Assembly (NCBI RefSeq): GCF_014203705.1
Contig: NZ_JACHJR010000001.1
Location: 5,766,001-5,830,000 of the forward strand
Direction of reading: 5' to 3'
Source: Kitasatospora gansuensis
Lineage (GTDB): Bacteria; Actinomycetota; Actinomycetes; Streptomycetales; Streptomycetaceae
Length of the DNA stretch: 64,000 bases
Made by a program: the position numbers and the translations under genes. Under the pieces are notes generated by a model, which ran no database searches, was not told where the DNA came from, and saw only the letters and a program-made list of their open reading frames with translations. Positions 24,709 to 31,473 of this stretch are shown here, one piece after another (positions within the stretch are counted from its first letter, which is position 1; the number at the start of each line of letters is the position of its first letter).

Positions 24709-25287
24709 TCAGGCCGACCGGGTAGCCGCGCCCGCGTCGCCGGATCGGGTGAGCGCCGAGATGGACGCCTTCGACAGCCCCGTGCGGGCGACCAGTACAG
24801 CAGGCTGAACACGGTTGCCGATCCGCTGGAGCAGGGTGTTGCGGGCGTTCAGTGCGGTGTCCGCCAGCTCGCGGTGCAGGACGGCATCGGCGATCTCGCG
24901 TTCCAGCGCGGGCACTGCCTCGACACCGAGGGGCTCGTCCGGGCGGGCAGCGGCGATGTGCGGGGCGAGGGCGTGCAGCGCGGTGGAAGCGGCCCGGGCG
25001 ACCGCGTCCGGGTTGCTGAACGTACTGACGGTGCTGGTCAGAACTATGCGGGTGGGCCGGAGTCCGGTGGTGATCAGGCCGGTGATCACCGGCCTGTCGT
25101 CGCGGGGCAGTTGGGTGAGGGTGCCGGTGGCGAAGAACTGGTCCTGGCCGGGGCGGGATCGGACGGAGAGCAGAGCGGTGCGGCCGTCGGTGTCCAGGAG
25201 GGTGGAGAACGCGGCGAGGGTCCAACCGTCGAGGCCGGGGAGGCCGTGCAGTTGGGTGTCGTACAGGGTGCCGACGGTCGGGGTCAC
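24709..25287 (-). CDS. Phage protein with C-terminal HTH-like segment
   Basis: A 192-residue protein starting MTPTVGTLYDTQLHGLPGLD. The first 90 residues form an alpha/beta region; the C-terminus has VARTGLSKASISALTRSGD, which looks like a helix-turn-helix recognition segment. GTG at 25287 follows AGGAG. In an early operon this suggests a transcription or plasmid-like partition role, but I do not recognise the family. Confidence 0.65.
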   Translation of the reverse strand: MTPTVGTLYDTQLHGLPGLDGWTLAAFSTLLDTDGRTALLSVRSRPGQDQFFATGTLTQLPRDDRPVITGLITTGLRPTRIVLTSTVSTFSNPDAVARAASTALHALAPHIAAARPDEPLGVEAVPALEREIADAVLHRELADTALNARNTLLQRIGNRVQPAVLVARTGLSKASISALTRSGDAGAATRSA

Positions 25288-25370
25288 GGGATGCTCCTGA
25301 TGGTGGTGTTCAGTGCGGTGAACAGGTGCGGTTGGCCCGCCAGTTGTCGGCCGGCGGGCCAACGGGTACG

Positions 25371-26354
25371 TCAGGCTGCGGTGATCCGGTCGAGGAGGGA
25401 GGCGACCGTGAAGCCGGTTCCGCATCGGTCGCACTGCACTGCCGCGTCCGCTCCGCCTGCGTGGGCGACGACGTCGTACTTGCCGCCGCAGTCGCACTCT
25501 CGGCCGGTCGGGGAGCGGCGCGGTGCGTCGCCGAGCGCGCTGTCGAAGCGGCGCCGGACCGAGCGGGCGACGGTGGAGACCTGGGCGTGCTCGGTGTCGT
25601 TGAGGGCGCGGAACGGTCCGGCGGGGCCGGTGAGGCGGTCGGCGAGCCAGGACGCGGCGTGCTGCCCGTCCCGGTTCGGGGTCATGTTGAAGCGCCACCT
25701 CCTCGGGTCGGCAGCGTCGCGCGCACCCATCAGCGCGACTGAGCGGGCAACCTCGTCCAGCGGAGACGCGCTGCGGATGGTGAACGCCGGCCGCTGCACG
25801 GCTCCGGCGATCTGGTCGGCCAGCTCGAGGAGCTGGGTCTCCAGCACGGTGATCGTGTCGAGCACGGAGACGCGGAGGGGTGCCGGCCGAACGCCCGGGG
25901 CCGCCGCGGTGCGCTCGGCGTGCTCAACGGCGGCGGTCTGTTGGTAAGCGACCAGGGCGTCCTCGTCGGGCCCGTAGTGCTGCATGCCCATGGTGGGGGG
26001 CCAGGTGTCGGCGGGGCGGGTGGTGAGGAGGTCGCGGAGGTCGGTCCAGTGGGTGGCGATGTGGCGGAGGTGCTGCTGGGGGGTGGTGGGCGCGCTGGTC
26101 AACGGGAGCTCCTCGAGGTGGTGTTGGCGGGCGTCAGTGAGTGAATGACGGGGCGTCAGCGGGTGAGCGGTCGTCCTCGGCCTGCCGGTCGGCTCGGGCG
26201 GCGGCACAAAGCGCTCGCAGGCGTACGCCGGGATGGCGGTGCAGTCCTCGCACCTGCAGCCGGTCGCGGTGTGCTCCGTCAGCAGCCCACCGCAGTCGTC
26301 GCACCAGCAGTGCGGGCAGCGGTCCGGCAGGTCGGCGGCGGGCTGCCGGTCCAC
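25371..26354 (-). CDS. Cys-rich phage early protein, long and short start forms
   Basis: An uninterrupted frame of up to 327 codons from a GTG at 26354. The first 85 residues contain a zinc-ribbon-like set (CPHCWCDDCGG and CRCEDC). A TTG at 26102 preceded by GAGGAG would give a 243-residue protein beginning MTSAPTTPQQHLRHIATHW, with a second zinc cluster near the end (CDCGG ... CDRCG). The GTG lacks a ribosome site but overlaps nothing; the TTG has a good one. Either two proteins share a C-terminus or the long N-terminal part is a separate domain fused in frame. Confidence 0.6.
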   Translation of the reverse strand: MDRQPAADLPDRCPHCWCDDCGGLLTEHTATGCRCEDCTAIPAYACERFVPPPEPTGRPRTTAHPLTPRHSLTDARQHHLEELPLTSAPTTPQQHLRHIATHWTDLRDLLTTRPADTWPPTMGMQHYGPDEDALVAYQQTAAVEHAERTAAAPGVRPAPLRVSVLDTITVLETQLLELADQIAGAVQRPAFTIRSASPLDEVARSVALMGARDAADPRRWRFNMTPNRDGQHAASWLADRLTGPAGPFRALNDTEHAQVSTVARSVRRRFDSALGDAPRRSPTGRECDCGGKYDVVAHAGGADAAVQCDRCGTGFTVASLLDRITAA

Positions 26355-26356
26355 GG

Positions 26357-26569
26357 TCAGGAGTTGGCGCTGTGGGCGCCGGTCAGGGTGTTGGTCCAGG
26401 ACAACCAGGTCAGGCGGTAGCCGTGCCCCAGCCCGGACGGGCACCCGAGCTCGACCTGCCGGGAGATCGGCGGGTTGCGGAGCAGGAGCGAGCAGCCGCA
26501 GGTGAGAGCGATGGTGAAGTGCCGGCCGCCGGTACGGCTGGATCTGGAGTACGCGCGGGTGTAAGCCAC
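26357..26569 (-). CDS. Small phage early protein
   Basis: A 70-residue basic protein (MAYTRAYSRSSRTGGRHFTI; GHGYRLTWLSW near the end) with one CGC motif. GTG start 4 bp after the stop of the upstream gene; its own stop lies just before the Cys-rich gene. Part of the leftward early operon. No known domain. Confidence 0.6.
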   Translation of the reverse strand: MAYTRAYSRSSRTGGRHFTIALTCGCSLLLRNPPISRQVELGCPSGLGHGYRLTWLSWTNTLTGAHSANS

Positions 26570-26572
26570 GGG

Positions 26573-26788
26573 TCAGCGCTCCTGGGGCGGTCGGTGGACG
26601 TCGGCGCGGGGGTCGATGGTGATGTGCCAGCCGTCGCGGTTCAGCTGGTGCAGGATCCGGCCGGTGGCCTCGGCGGCGTAGTCGCCGAGCTCCTCCAGGA
26701 GGACTCCGGCGAGCGCGGCCCGGGCGGCGGGTGACGTCGTGGCGGCGGTCAGCGGGGTCCGGCCGACCCGGGGGCGGGTGGTGGTCAC
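26573..26788 (-). CDS. Small phage early protein
   Basis: A 71-residue protein, basic N-terminus (MTTTRPRVGRTPLTAATTSP) then a helix ALAGVLLEELGDYAAEATGRIL and a beta ending WHITIDPRADVHRP. The GTG at 26788 follows GGAGG by 5 bases and overlaps the stop of the upstream gene. Unknown role. Confidence 0.65.
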   Translation of the reverse strand: MTTTRPRVGRTPLTAATTSPAARAALAGVLLEELGDYAAEATGRILHQLNRDGWHITIDPRADVHRPPQER

Positions 26789-27006
26789 GGGATCCTCCGG
26801 GGCTGGGTGGCCTGTTGGACGAGCCATGTGTCCAGGCGGGTGGGATGGCTCCCAGCGGCGAGGGTTCGACCCATGGGGGTGCGGCAAGACGCGTTGGGCC
26901 GGGCGCAGCAGTTCGGGACAGGGCAGGGGATCGCCCACTCGGGCGGTCGCTGCTTGGGAGTCCAGCCGAACAACCCGGTGGGTGCGGGGCGGGGGCGGGC
27001 GGCCAT
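26785..27006 (-). CDS. Small zinc-finger-like phage protein
   Basis: A 73-residue protein with a Cys set WAIPCPVPNCCARPNASCRT and a C-terminal HPTRLDTWLVQQ. This C-x4-C-x-C-...HPxRLDxW pattern recurs in actinophages as a small zinc-binding module and is echoed at the end of the initiator protein (CEVPGCRGG...HPSRIDAWHQ). ATG at 27006 overlaps the stop of the upstream gene (TGATG). Confidence 0.65.
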   Translation of the reverse strand: MAARPRPAPTGLFGWTPKQRPPEWAIPCPVPNCCARPNASCRTPMGRTLAAGSHPTRLDTWLVQQATQPRRIP

Positions 27007-27290
27007 CAGGCGGCGGCCTGGTGGGTGCACTCGCCGAGGAGGCAGGCGCGGACGGTGGCGGTCCACTCGTCGGGGCTGACGAGGCGGTAGATCACGCCGC
27101 GGCGGTGCTCCCGGGCGCGGTCCCGGGCGGCCGGGGTGAAGTGCGCGGCTGCCGCTGCGGCGTCGGTGGCGCTGGTGCCGTAACTGCTGCCGGTGGCACA
27201 GCCGTTGGGCAAGTAGCGGACCCAGCGGCACGATACCAAGGGCCAGTTGACGCCGTCGAGGGTGACGAACAGCAGCGGGGTGGTGGGCAT
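27006..27290 (-). CDS. Phage early protein of unknown role
   Basis: A 94-residue protein (MPTTPLLFVTLDGVNWPLVS start). Mixed alpha/beta, ending in GECTHQAAA. ATG at 27290 preceded by CGGAG, 11 bp downstream of the initiator gene. Coupled to the next small gene. Not recognised. Confidence 0.6.
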   Translation of the reverse strand: MPTTPLLFVTLDGVNWPLVSCRWVRYLPNGCATGSSYGTSATDAAAAAAHFTPAARDRAREHRRGVIYRLVSPDEWTATVRACLLGECTHQAAA

Positions 27291-27301
27291 GGGTGCTCCG
27301 T

Positions 27302-28183
27302 TCAGGCGGCGTCAGTGGGCTGGCGGCGTTGGTGCTGGCGCTGGTGCCAGGCGTCGATGCGCGAGGGGTGGGACTGGGGCTTCACGCGGAGGGTGGGGCC
27401 GGTGCCGGTGCAGGCAAGTCCGATGCCGCCTCGGCAGCCCGGGACCTCACAAGCGATCGCACGTTCCGGCTGTGCTTGAGGGCTGGGATGATCGTTTTCA
27501 GGATCGTCGCGCGCGCGGACCTGTGGCTGATGTGAAAGGCCGACCGGTGTGTGGTGGTTCTCTGGGTCCCTACCGTAGGTAGGTGTACTGGTACCCCCCG
27601 CCTGGGACGGTGTCCGGAACCCGTCCTGCGACGGGTTCCGGGGGCGTCCTAGGACGGGTTCCGGACCGTCGGATCCCGTCCTGGGACGGGATCCGGAAAC
27701 CCCGCCTAGGACGGTGTCCGGAAACCCCGCCTGGGACGGTGTCCGGATACCGTCCTGGGACGGCGTCCGGGACGCCATCAACTCCTCGGCGATCCGGGCC
27801 TTCTGAGCTTCCCGGGCCCGCTTCTGCCGAGTCTCCGTGTACAGGTGCATGTGCGTTTCCCAGTCGAGCTGCCGCCCCACCGGCATGAGCAGTTGGTACA
27901 TCGCAGAGGCGTTTGGCCGCCGCTTCTGCCGCAGCACACCGACCGCGACGAGTACCTTCACCGCCCGGGCGACGGCCTCGTCCGTTCCGCCGACGAGGGC
28001 GGCGAGGGTGTCTTGGCCGGGGAAGGCGTTGCCGCCGTCGGCGTCCGCGTACGTGGCGATCATGTGTCCGACGTGCGCGACCCTGGCCATCTCCGGTGTC
28101 CTGATGCGCAGGGTCTCGTCGCGGAGCGCGTTGATCCACGCGTTCCGGACGGACTGGATGCGGTCGGGACGGTCAGTGGCCAC
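27302..28183 (-). CDS. Winged-helix replication initiator candidate containing iterons
   Basis: A 293-residue protein. Residues about 30-120 form a winged-helix domain like phage/plasmid initiators (GNAFPGQDTLAALVGGTDEAVARAVKVLVAVGVLRQ). A linker (about 138-198) is encoded by seven palindromic DNA repeats, and the C-terminus holds a zinc-like motif with CEVPGCRGGIGLACTGTG and HPSRIDAWH. Because the repeats are 24-25 bp apart the linker shows the same DNA in three reading frames (PSQDG/PSQAG, VLGG, RPRTG), so DNA, not protein, is conserved. That is the lambda O arrangement: initiator gene carrying its own origin. Confidence 0.75.
   Translation of the reverse strand: MATDRPDRIQSVRNAWINALRDETLRIRTPEMARVAHVGHMIATYADADGGNAFPGQDTLAALVGGTDEAVARAVKVLVAVGVLRQKRRPNASAMYQLLMPVGRQLDWETHMHLYTETRQKRAREAQKARIAEELMASRTPSQDGIRTPSQAGFPDTVLGGVSGSRPRTGSDGPEPVLGRPRNPSQDGFRTPSQAGGTSTPTYGRDPENHHTPVGLSHQPQVRARDDPENDHPSPQAQPERAIACEVPGCRGGIGLACTGTGPTLRVKPQSHPSRIDAWHQRQHQRRQPTDAA
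27597..27775. repeat. Seven palindromic iterons, probable phage origin
   Basis: Seven copies of a CCGTCCTGGGACGG palindrome (variants CGCCTGGGACGG, CGTCCTAGGACGG, CGTCCTGCGACGG), each followed by a TCCGGA-like word. The GGACGG cores begin at 27605, 27629, 27652, 27684, 27709, 27734 and 27758: spacings 24, 23, 32, 25, 25, 24. Copy four extends to a 12-bp-arm palindrome (CGGATCCCGTCC/GGACGGGATCCG). Regular helical phasing inside an initiator gene is the mark of an initiator-bound origin. Confidence 0.8.
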
Positions 28184-28269
28184 GGTGTGGTTGTCTCCAG
28201 TGGTGCGAGGGATGGGGGCTGGTGGCCCGGGGCGGAGGCTGGTGCCTCTCCGCCCCGGGCGGCTGATGG

Positions 28270-28908
28270 TTAGGTGGCGGCGCTCTCCTTGGCGGCGCCG
28301 GCCGGGCGCAGGCCGATCAAGGTGGTGCGGACTGCGGTGCGGTAGTCGGCCTGGCCGAGCTCGCCGCTGGCGGCGCGGTAGGTCTGCAGCTGCCGGATGC
28401 GCTTCGGGTCAACGCCGGTGATCTGCACCCAGGCGGTCCACTCGGTGTCGTCGGCCGGGCTGATGGTGATGGTGATGTGGTTGCGGTCGACTTCGAGTGA
28501 CCAGCCGTCGGCCTCGAGCATGAGCCGCCGGTAGAAGTGGGCCAGCTGGGCGGCGGCGGGCTTCACCCCGGGGTGGAGCGGCCCGGGCGCGTACCGGGGC
28601 CGGGCCGGGCAGTCCATGTCGTGGCGCAGCTCGGTGCCGGTGGAGTGCGGGGAGCCGCAGACCGGGCACCACGGCGGCGGCCCGAGCACCTCGTCCTCGG
28701 CAGGGTCCAACCAGATGTGGTCGTCCTCGGTGGCGATGCGCGTCCCGATGCTGCACAGCGCGTCGACCTGGTCGCCGCGGCTGGTGAACTCCCAGGGCTC
28801 ACCGGCGACGTAACGCAGGGCCTCGGCGTGCGTGGCCGCCTCGATCCAGACTCGGGTGACCGTGGTGGACTCGATGAGGACCGGGAACTCCCGGGTGTCG
28901 GTGCTCAC
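28270..28908 (-). CDS. Phage early protein with zinc-like motif
   Basis: A 212-residue protein. Residues about 80-103 hold CPVCGSPHSTGTELRHDMDCP, a probable zinc site; the C-terminal half is alpha/beta (HITITISPADDTEWTAWVQITG). GTG at 28908 overlaps the stop of the upstream micro-protein as GTGA. Similar proteins are found in early operons of streptomycete phages, function unknown. First gene downstream is the initiator, 86 bp away. Confidence 0.65.
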   Translation of the reverse strand: MSTDTREFPVLIESTTVTRVWIEAATHAEALRYVAGEPWEFTSRGDQVDALCSIGTRIATEDDHIWLDPAEDEVLGPPPWCPVCGSPHSTGTELRHDMDCPARPRYAPGPLHPGVKPAAAQLAHFYRRLMLEADGWSLEVDRNHITITISPADDTEWTAWVQITGVDPKRIRQLQTYRAASGELGQADYRTAVRTTLIGLRPAGAAKESAAT

Positions 28909-29045
28909 TTGCTGCCCTTCTGGCGGGGGAAGCGGGCGGGGGCGGTGCGCTCAGCCTCGCGCCGGCGCTCGGTGATGCGGTCCTCCGACCAGGCCGCGGC
29001 CAGGGCGAGGAGGATCACGACGGCGAAGAACAGGAGCCAGCTCAC
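28905..29045 (-). CDS. Single-TM micro-protein
   Basis: A 46-residue protein with a hydrophobic segment at residues 3-19 (MSWLLFFAVVILLALAAAW) and a basic tail of Arg/Glu/Lys. Both ends are GTGA-coupled to neighbours (29042 stop, 28908 start), strong evidence that it is translated. Early membrane micro-proteins of phages often affect host envelope or superinfection; no specific assignment. Confidence 0.65.
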   Translation of the reverse strand: MSWLLFFAVVILLALAAAWSEDRITERRREAERTAPARFPRQKGSK

Positions 29046-29506
29046 AGCTCACCGCCGGACCGCATGTGCGCGATCGTCGCGGCGTACGCCTTGTGCACGT
29101 CCGGCGCCCAGTCGGTCGGGTCGTCCCCGTGCTCCCGCATCCACCGCTCCATCACGGCGGTCTCGGCGCTCTCATCGATCACCCGGACCGGCAGCGGCTC
29201 CGGCCGGTCGAGCAGCGTCCAGAGCACCACCGGGATGTCGGCGATCGACAGGACGAGCTCCCAGTACTCCCGGCCGTCGGAGCGGGGCTTCAAGGTGAGC
29301 TCGCCGCCGAGCTGGCTGTGCCAGACCCGCAGCGCCGCGAGGTCGAGGTGGGCGTACCCGCGGATGTCGACCTCGTCCGGCGAGTAGGTGTGGCAGCTGA
29401 TCTCGATGCTGGTCGGCTGCGGGGAGATGGTCGCCAGGAGCCGCGACGCGGCGGCCAGGGCGGCGACGTACTGGGTGTGGCGCTGGTCCATGCCGTTGGC
29501 GATCAC
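29042..29506 (-). CDS. Phage early protein of unknown role
   Basis: A 154-residue acidic protein (IEISCHTYSPDEVDIRGYAHLD; ETAVMERWMREHGDDPTDWAPD). GTG at 29506 overlaps the upstream stop; an ATG five codons on is an alternative. Compare the next gene: both are alpha/beta proteins with an RxYAH-type segment, perhaps distant duplicates. Unknown. Confidence 0.6.
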   Translation of the reverse strand: MIANGMDQRHTQYVAALAAASRLLATISPQPTSIEISCHTYSPDEVDIRGYAHLDLAALRVWHSQLGGELTLKPRSDGREYWELVLSIADIPVVLWTLLDRPEPLPVRVIDESAETAVMERWMREHGDDPTDWAPDVHKAYAATIAHMRSGGEL

Positions 29507-29835
29507 GCGGCCACCGCCAGCACACGGTCGGGGTGGGCGTAGACCCGGACGCGCATCTCGGCGTACTCGCCGAACGCCTCCAGGCGCTCGTGCTGCTCGT
29601 CGTGCAGCTGGAACCGCAGCGGCGGCATGATGTCCAGCCCCAGCTCGTCCACCCACGCGCCGAACGCCTCGGCGTCGGCGTGGTGCAGACGGATGGTCAG
29701 CTGCCGGCCGGTGGCCTCGATGCTGGTCGCCGCCAGGTGGGGGAAGATCCGGGCGAGGGTGAGCGCGGCGGTCAGCGGACCGGCCGACGCCCGGAGGGGG
29801 TGCGGTGCAGTCTTCGCGGTAGGCTCGTGGATCAC
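29503..29835 (-). CDS. Phage early protein of unknown role
   Basis: A 110-residue protein with IFPHLAATSIEATGRQLTIRLHHADAEAFGAW, a sandwich-like alpha/beta pattern. GTG at 29835 follows AAGGAGG. Lies downstream of the Xis-like gene after 100 bp and begins the run of GTGA-coupled early genes. No family recognised. Confidence 0.6.
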   Translation of the reverse strand: MIHEPTAKTAPHPLRASAGPLTAALTLARIFPHLAATSIEATGRQLTIRLHHADAEAFGAWVDELGLDIMPPLRFQLHDEQHERLEAFGEYAEMRVRVYAHPDRVLAVAA

Positions 29836-29936
29836 GGCCTGCCTCCTTCTCGTTGATCGGGATGGTGTTCTCGGTGGGCCTCGGGCCGTCCCTGGTTTGG
29901 CGCCAGAGGGGCGGCCCGACCCATGTCTGGGGTCGG

Positions 29937-30185
29937 TCAGGCGGCGTGACGCTGGCCGCGCGTGGCCGGGTCGACGTCACCGGCCAGCTGGATTTTCAAG
30001 ATGTGGTCGAGACGGAACATGACCTTCCCGGCACTCCTCGTGTGCGGGATCTCCCTGGCGTAGGCGAGGTCCTTCAGGGTCCGGACGCTGTGCGCGAGGA
30101 GCTTCATCCCGATCACCTCCTCCGGCGTGTAGAGCCGGAGCCGGTCGGCGGCAGTAAGAACCGGGGGCTCGGCGAGCTCGGTCAC
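29937..30185 (-). CDS. MerR/Xis-like small DNA-binding protein
   Basis: An 82-residue protein with a MerR-type winged helix: LYTPEEVIGMKLLAHSVRTLKDLAYAREIPHTRSAGKVMFRLDHI. This matches excisionase-type helix-turn-helix proteins that fold DNA for excision and may also regulate. GTG overlaps the stop of the Cro-like gene, so it is made early after induction. Being beside the switch and on the opposite strand to int is usual for actinophage Xis. Confidence 0.75.
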   Translation of the reverse strand: MTELAEPPVLTAADRLRLYTPEEVIGMKLLAHSVRTLKDLAYAREIPHTRSAGKVMFRLDHILKIQLAGDVDPATRGQRHAA

Positions 30186-30388
30186 GGCGCTTCCTCTCTG
30201 TTGATGGCTGCAACGGGCACCTCAAGTGCCTCGGCGATGCCGCGAAGTGTGTGGTCACTGGCGCCGGCCAGGCGTCGCTCGACTCGCGAGAGGTACCCCC
30301 GGTTGTAGCCAGTGATGACGGAGAGCTGCCGAAGGCTCATTCCGCGAGCCCTGCGGAGGCTTCGGATTGCGGAGCCGTTCGGTGTCAC
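30182..30388 (-). CDS. Cro-like XRE regulator
   Basis: A 68-residue XRE helix-turn-helix protein (RSLRRARGMSLRQLSVITGYNRGYLSRVERR). First gene of the leftward early/lytic operon and divergent from the larger repressor at 30579, the Cro side of a lysogeny switch. It most likely binds repeats in the intergenic region. Confidence 0.82.
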   Translation of the reverse strand: MTPNGSAIRSLRRARGMSLRQLSVITGYNRGYLSRVERRLAGASDHTLRGIAEALEVPVAAINREEAP

Positions 30389-30578
30389 AAGAGAAGAGAA
30401 TCACAGCAAGGCTCACTGAGCAAGCATTTAGGCTCGCTTGAACCACACCCATGCACGCTCGCTGAACAAGCAATGAGCGCACCATGCAACCCGTGCGCCC
30501 CCTTCGTGAGCCTTAAGCGCAGGTCAAAAGGCTTGATCTGGGTGCCGTTGGTTGCACGGAATGGGGCATGATGTGGCC
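30389..30578. promoter_or_regulatory. Divergent switch region with repeated operators
   Basis: The gap between the Cro-like and repressor genes is AT-richer than the surroundings and holds three direct copies of a GCTCRCT word: GGCTCACTGAGCAAGCA (30410-30426), GGCTCGCTTGAACC (30431-30444) and CGCTCGCTGAACAAGCA (30456-30472), spaced 21 and 25 bases. These look like operators for Cro and repressor. Promoters for both directions must lie here; I cannot fix them with confidence. Confidence 0.6.
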
Positions 30579-31103
30579 ATGGACTTGGACTGGGTGCGCT
30601 TCGGCGGTGCGGTGAGAGACGCGCGCCGTTCTGCCGGGATGTCGCAGCTCGACCTCGCGGAAGCTGCTGGCGTAGGCCGCAGTGCCGTGCAAGGGATCGA
30701 ACGAGGCCGGTCCTACGACGCCCCCCAGCTGTCACATCGCGTGGTCGCTGCCGCGCTCGGCTGGGCGCCCACGTCCGTGGAGTCCGTTCTCGGCGGGGGG
30801 GACCCGAGTCGGGTGAGGGCACCAAGCCGGCCGGGCACAACCACGGCGCCGCGCTCGGAGGCAGACGAGTTCCTCGACGACCTGACGGAGCGAGTGAAGC
30901 TGGCCCTGCTCGGCGGGACCGTAGTCGACTCCGACGTCGTGGAGCTCGGCGACGAAGACGGCGACGAGCCGTCCGAAGTGGTGATGATCTGGAAGCGCGG
31001 CGAGCGGCCGGACATGACGCCGGCCCAGCGGCGGGCCCAAGCTCGGAAGTGGGCGAAGCTCCAGGCAGCTGCCCGCGAGATCTTCGCGGAGGATGCCCAG
31101 TAG
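30579..31103 (+). CDS. Prophage repressor (XRE)
   Basis: A 174-residue protein with an N-terminal XRE helix-turn-helix (VRDARRSAGMSQLDLAEAAGVGRSAVQGIERGR), a Pro/Thr linker and an acidic C-terminal part (VVELGDEDGDEPSEVVM), ending in a basic helix. It is divergent from the Cro-like gene and precedes the integrase, the expected place for the immunity repressor. There is no S24 peptidase domain, so RecA-stimulated self-cleavage is not expected; the ImmA protein or LexA-linked control could release it instead. Confidence 0.8.
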   Translation: MDLDWVRFGGAVRDARRSAGMSQLDLAEAAGVGRSAVQGIERGRSYDAPQLSHRVVAAALGWAPTSVESVLGGGDPSRVRAPSRPGTTTAPRSEADEFLDDLTERVKLALLGGTVVDSDVVELGDEDGDEPSEVVMIWKRGERPDMTPAQRRAQARKWAKLQAAAREIFAEDAQ

Positions 31104-31215
31104 GGCGCGTGCTGACGACACGCCGAGCACAATTCCACGCACTCTGAGTGAGAGTGTGGAAGGATGTCAGCACCTGCGAGGGGGGTCACCCAACACAGGT
31201 AGGGGGCCTCCGCGC

Positions 31216-31395
31216 ATGCGGATCGAGCGCGTCATCATGCTATCCACCGACGACCCAGTGGCCGTCGTCCGGCGTCCCGGGCTTGGCCCGGTCGTCCTGT
31301 TGAACGCCGCCCGCGTGACCGAGGCTGCTGCAGCCCGGTTCGAGCAGCGTCTGCGCGCTGACCGCACGCTCCTCGATCTCTTCCCCAGCGCGTAA
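31216..31395 (+). CDS. Small protein upstream of integrase
   Basis: A 59-residue protein, MRIERVIMLSTDDPVAVVRR at the start and RFEQRLRADRTLLDLF at the end. Same strand as repressor and integrase. The ATG has a weak AGGGGG upstream; an open frame continues further back without a clear start. It could be a directionality or regulatory peptide; not recognised. Confidence 0.5.
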   Translation: MRIERVIMLSTDDPVAVVRRPGLGPVVLLNAARVTEAAAARFEQRLRADRTLLDLFPSA

Positions 31396-31473
31396 CCCAC
31401 ACTGCACACCCAGTCCAACTGGCGGGTGCCTGCGGTGTCGTGGGCGCCCGCCCCCACCAAGGGGGTCATCACC

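Noticed and set aside
27597..27775. The repeats as a CRISPR array
   Set aside because: Unit and spacing are 24-25 bp with palindromic cores and almost no unique spacer sequence, inside a coding gene, and no cas genes are near.
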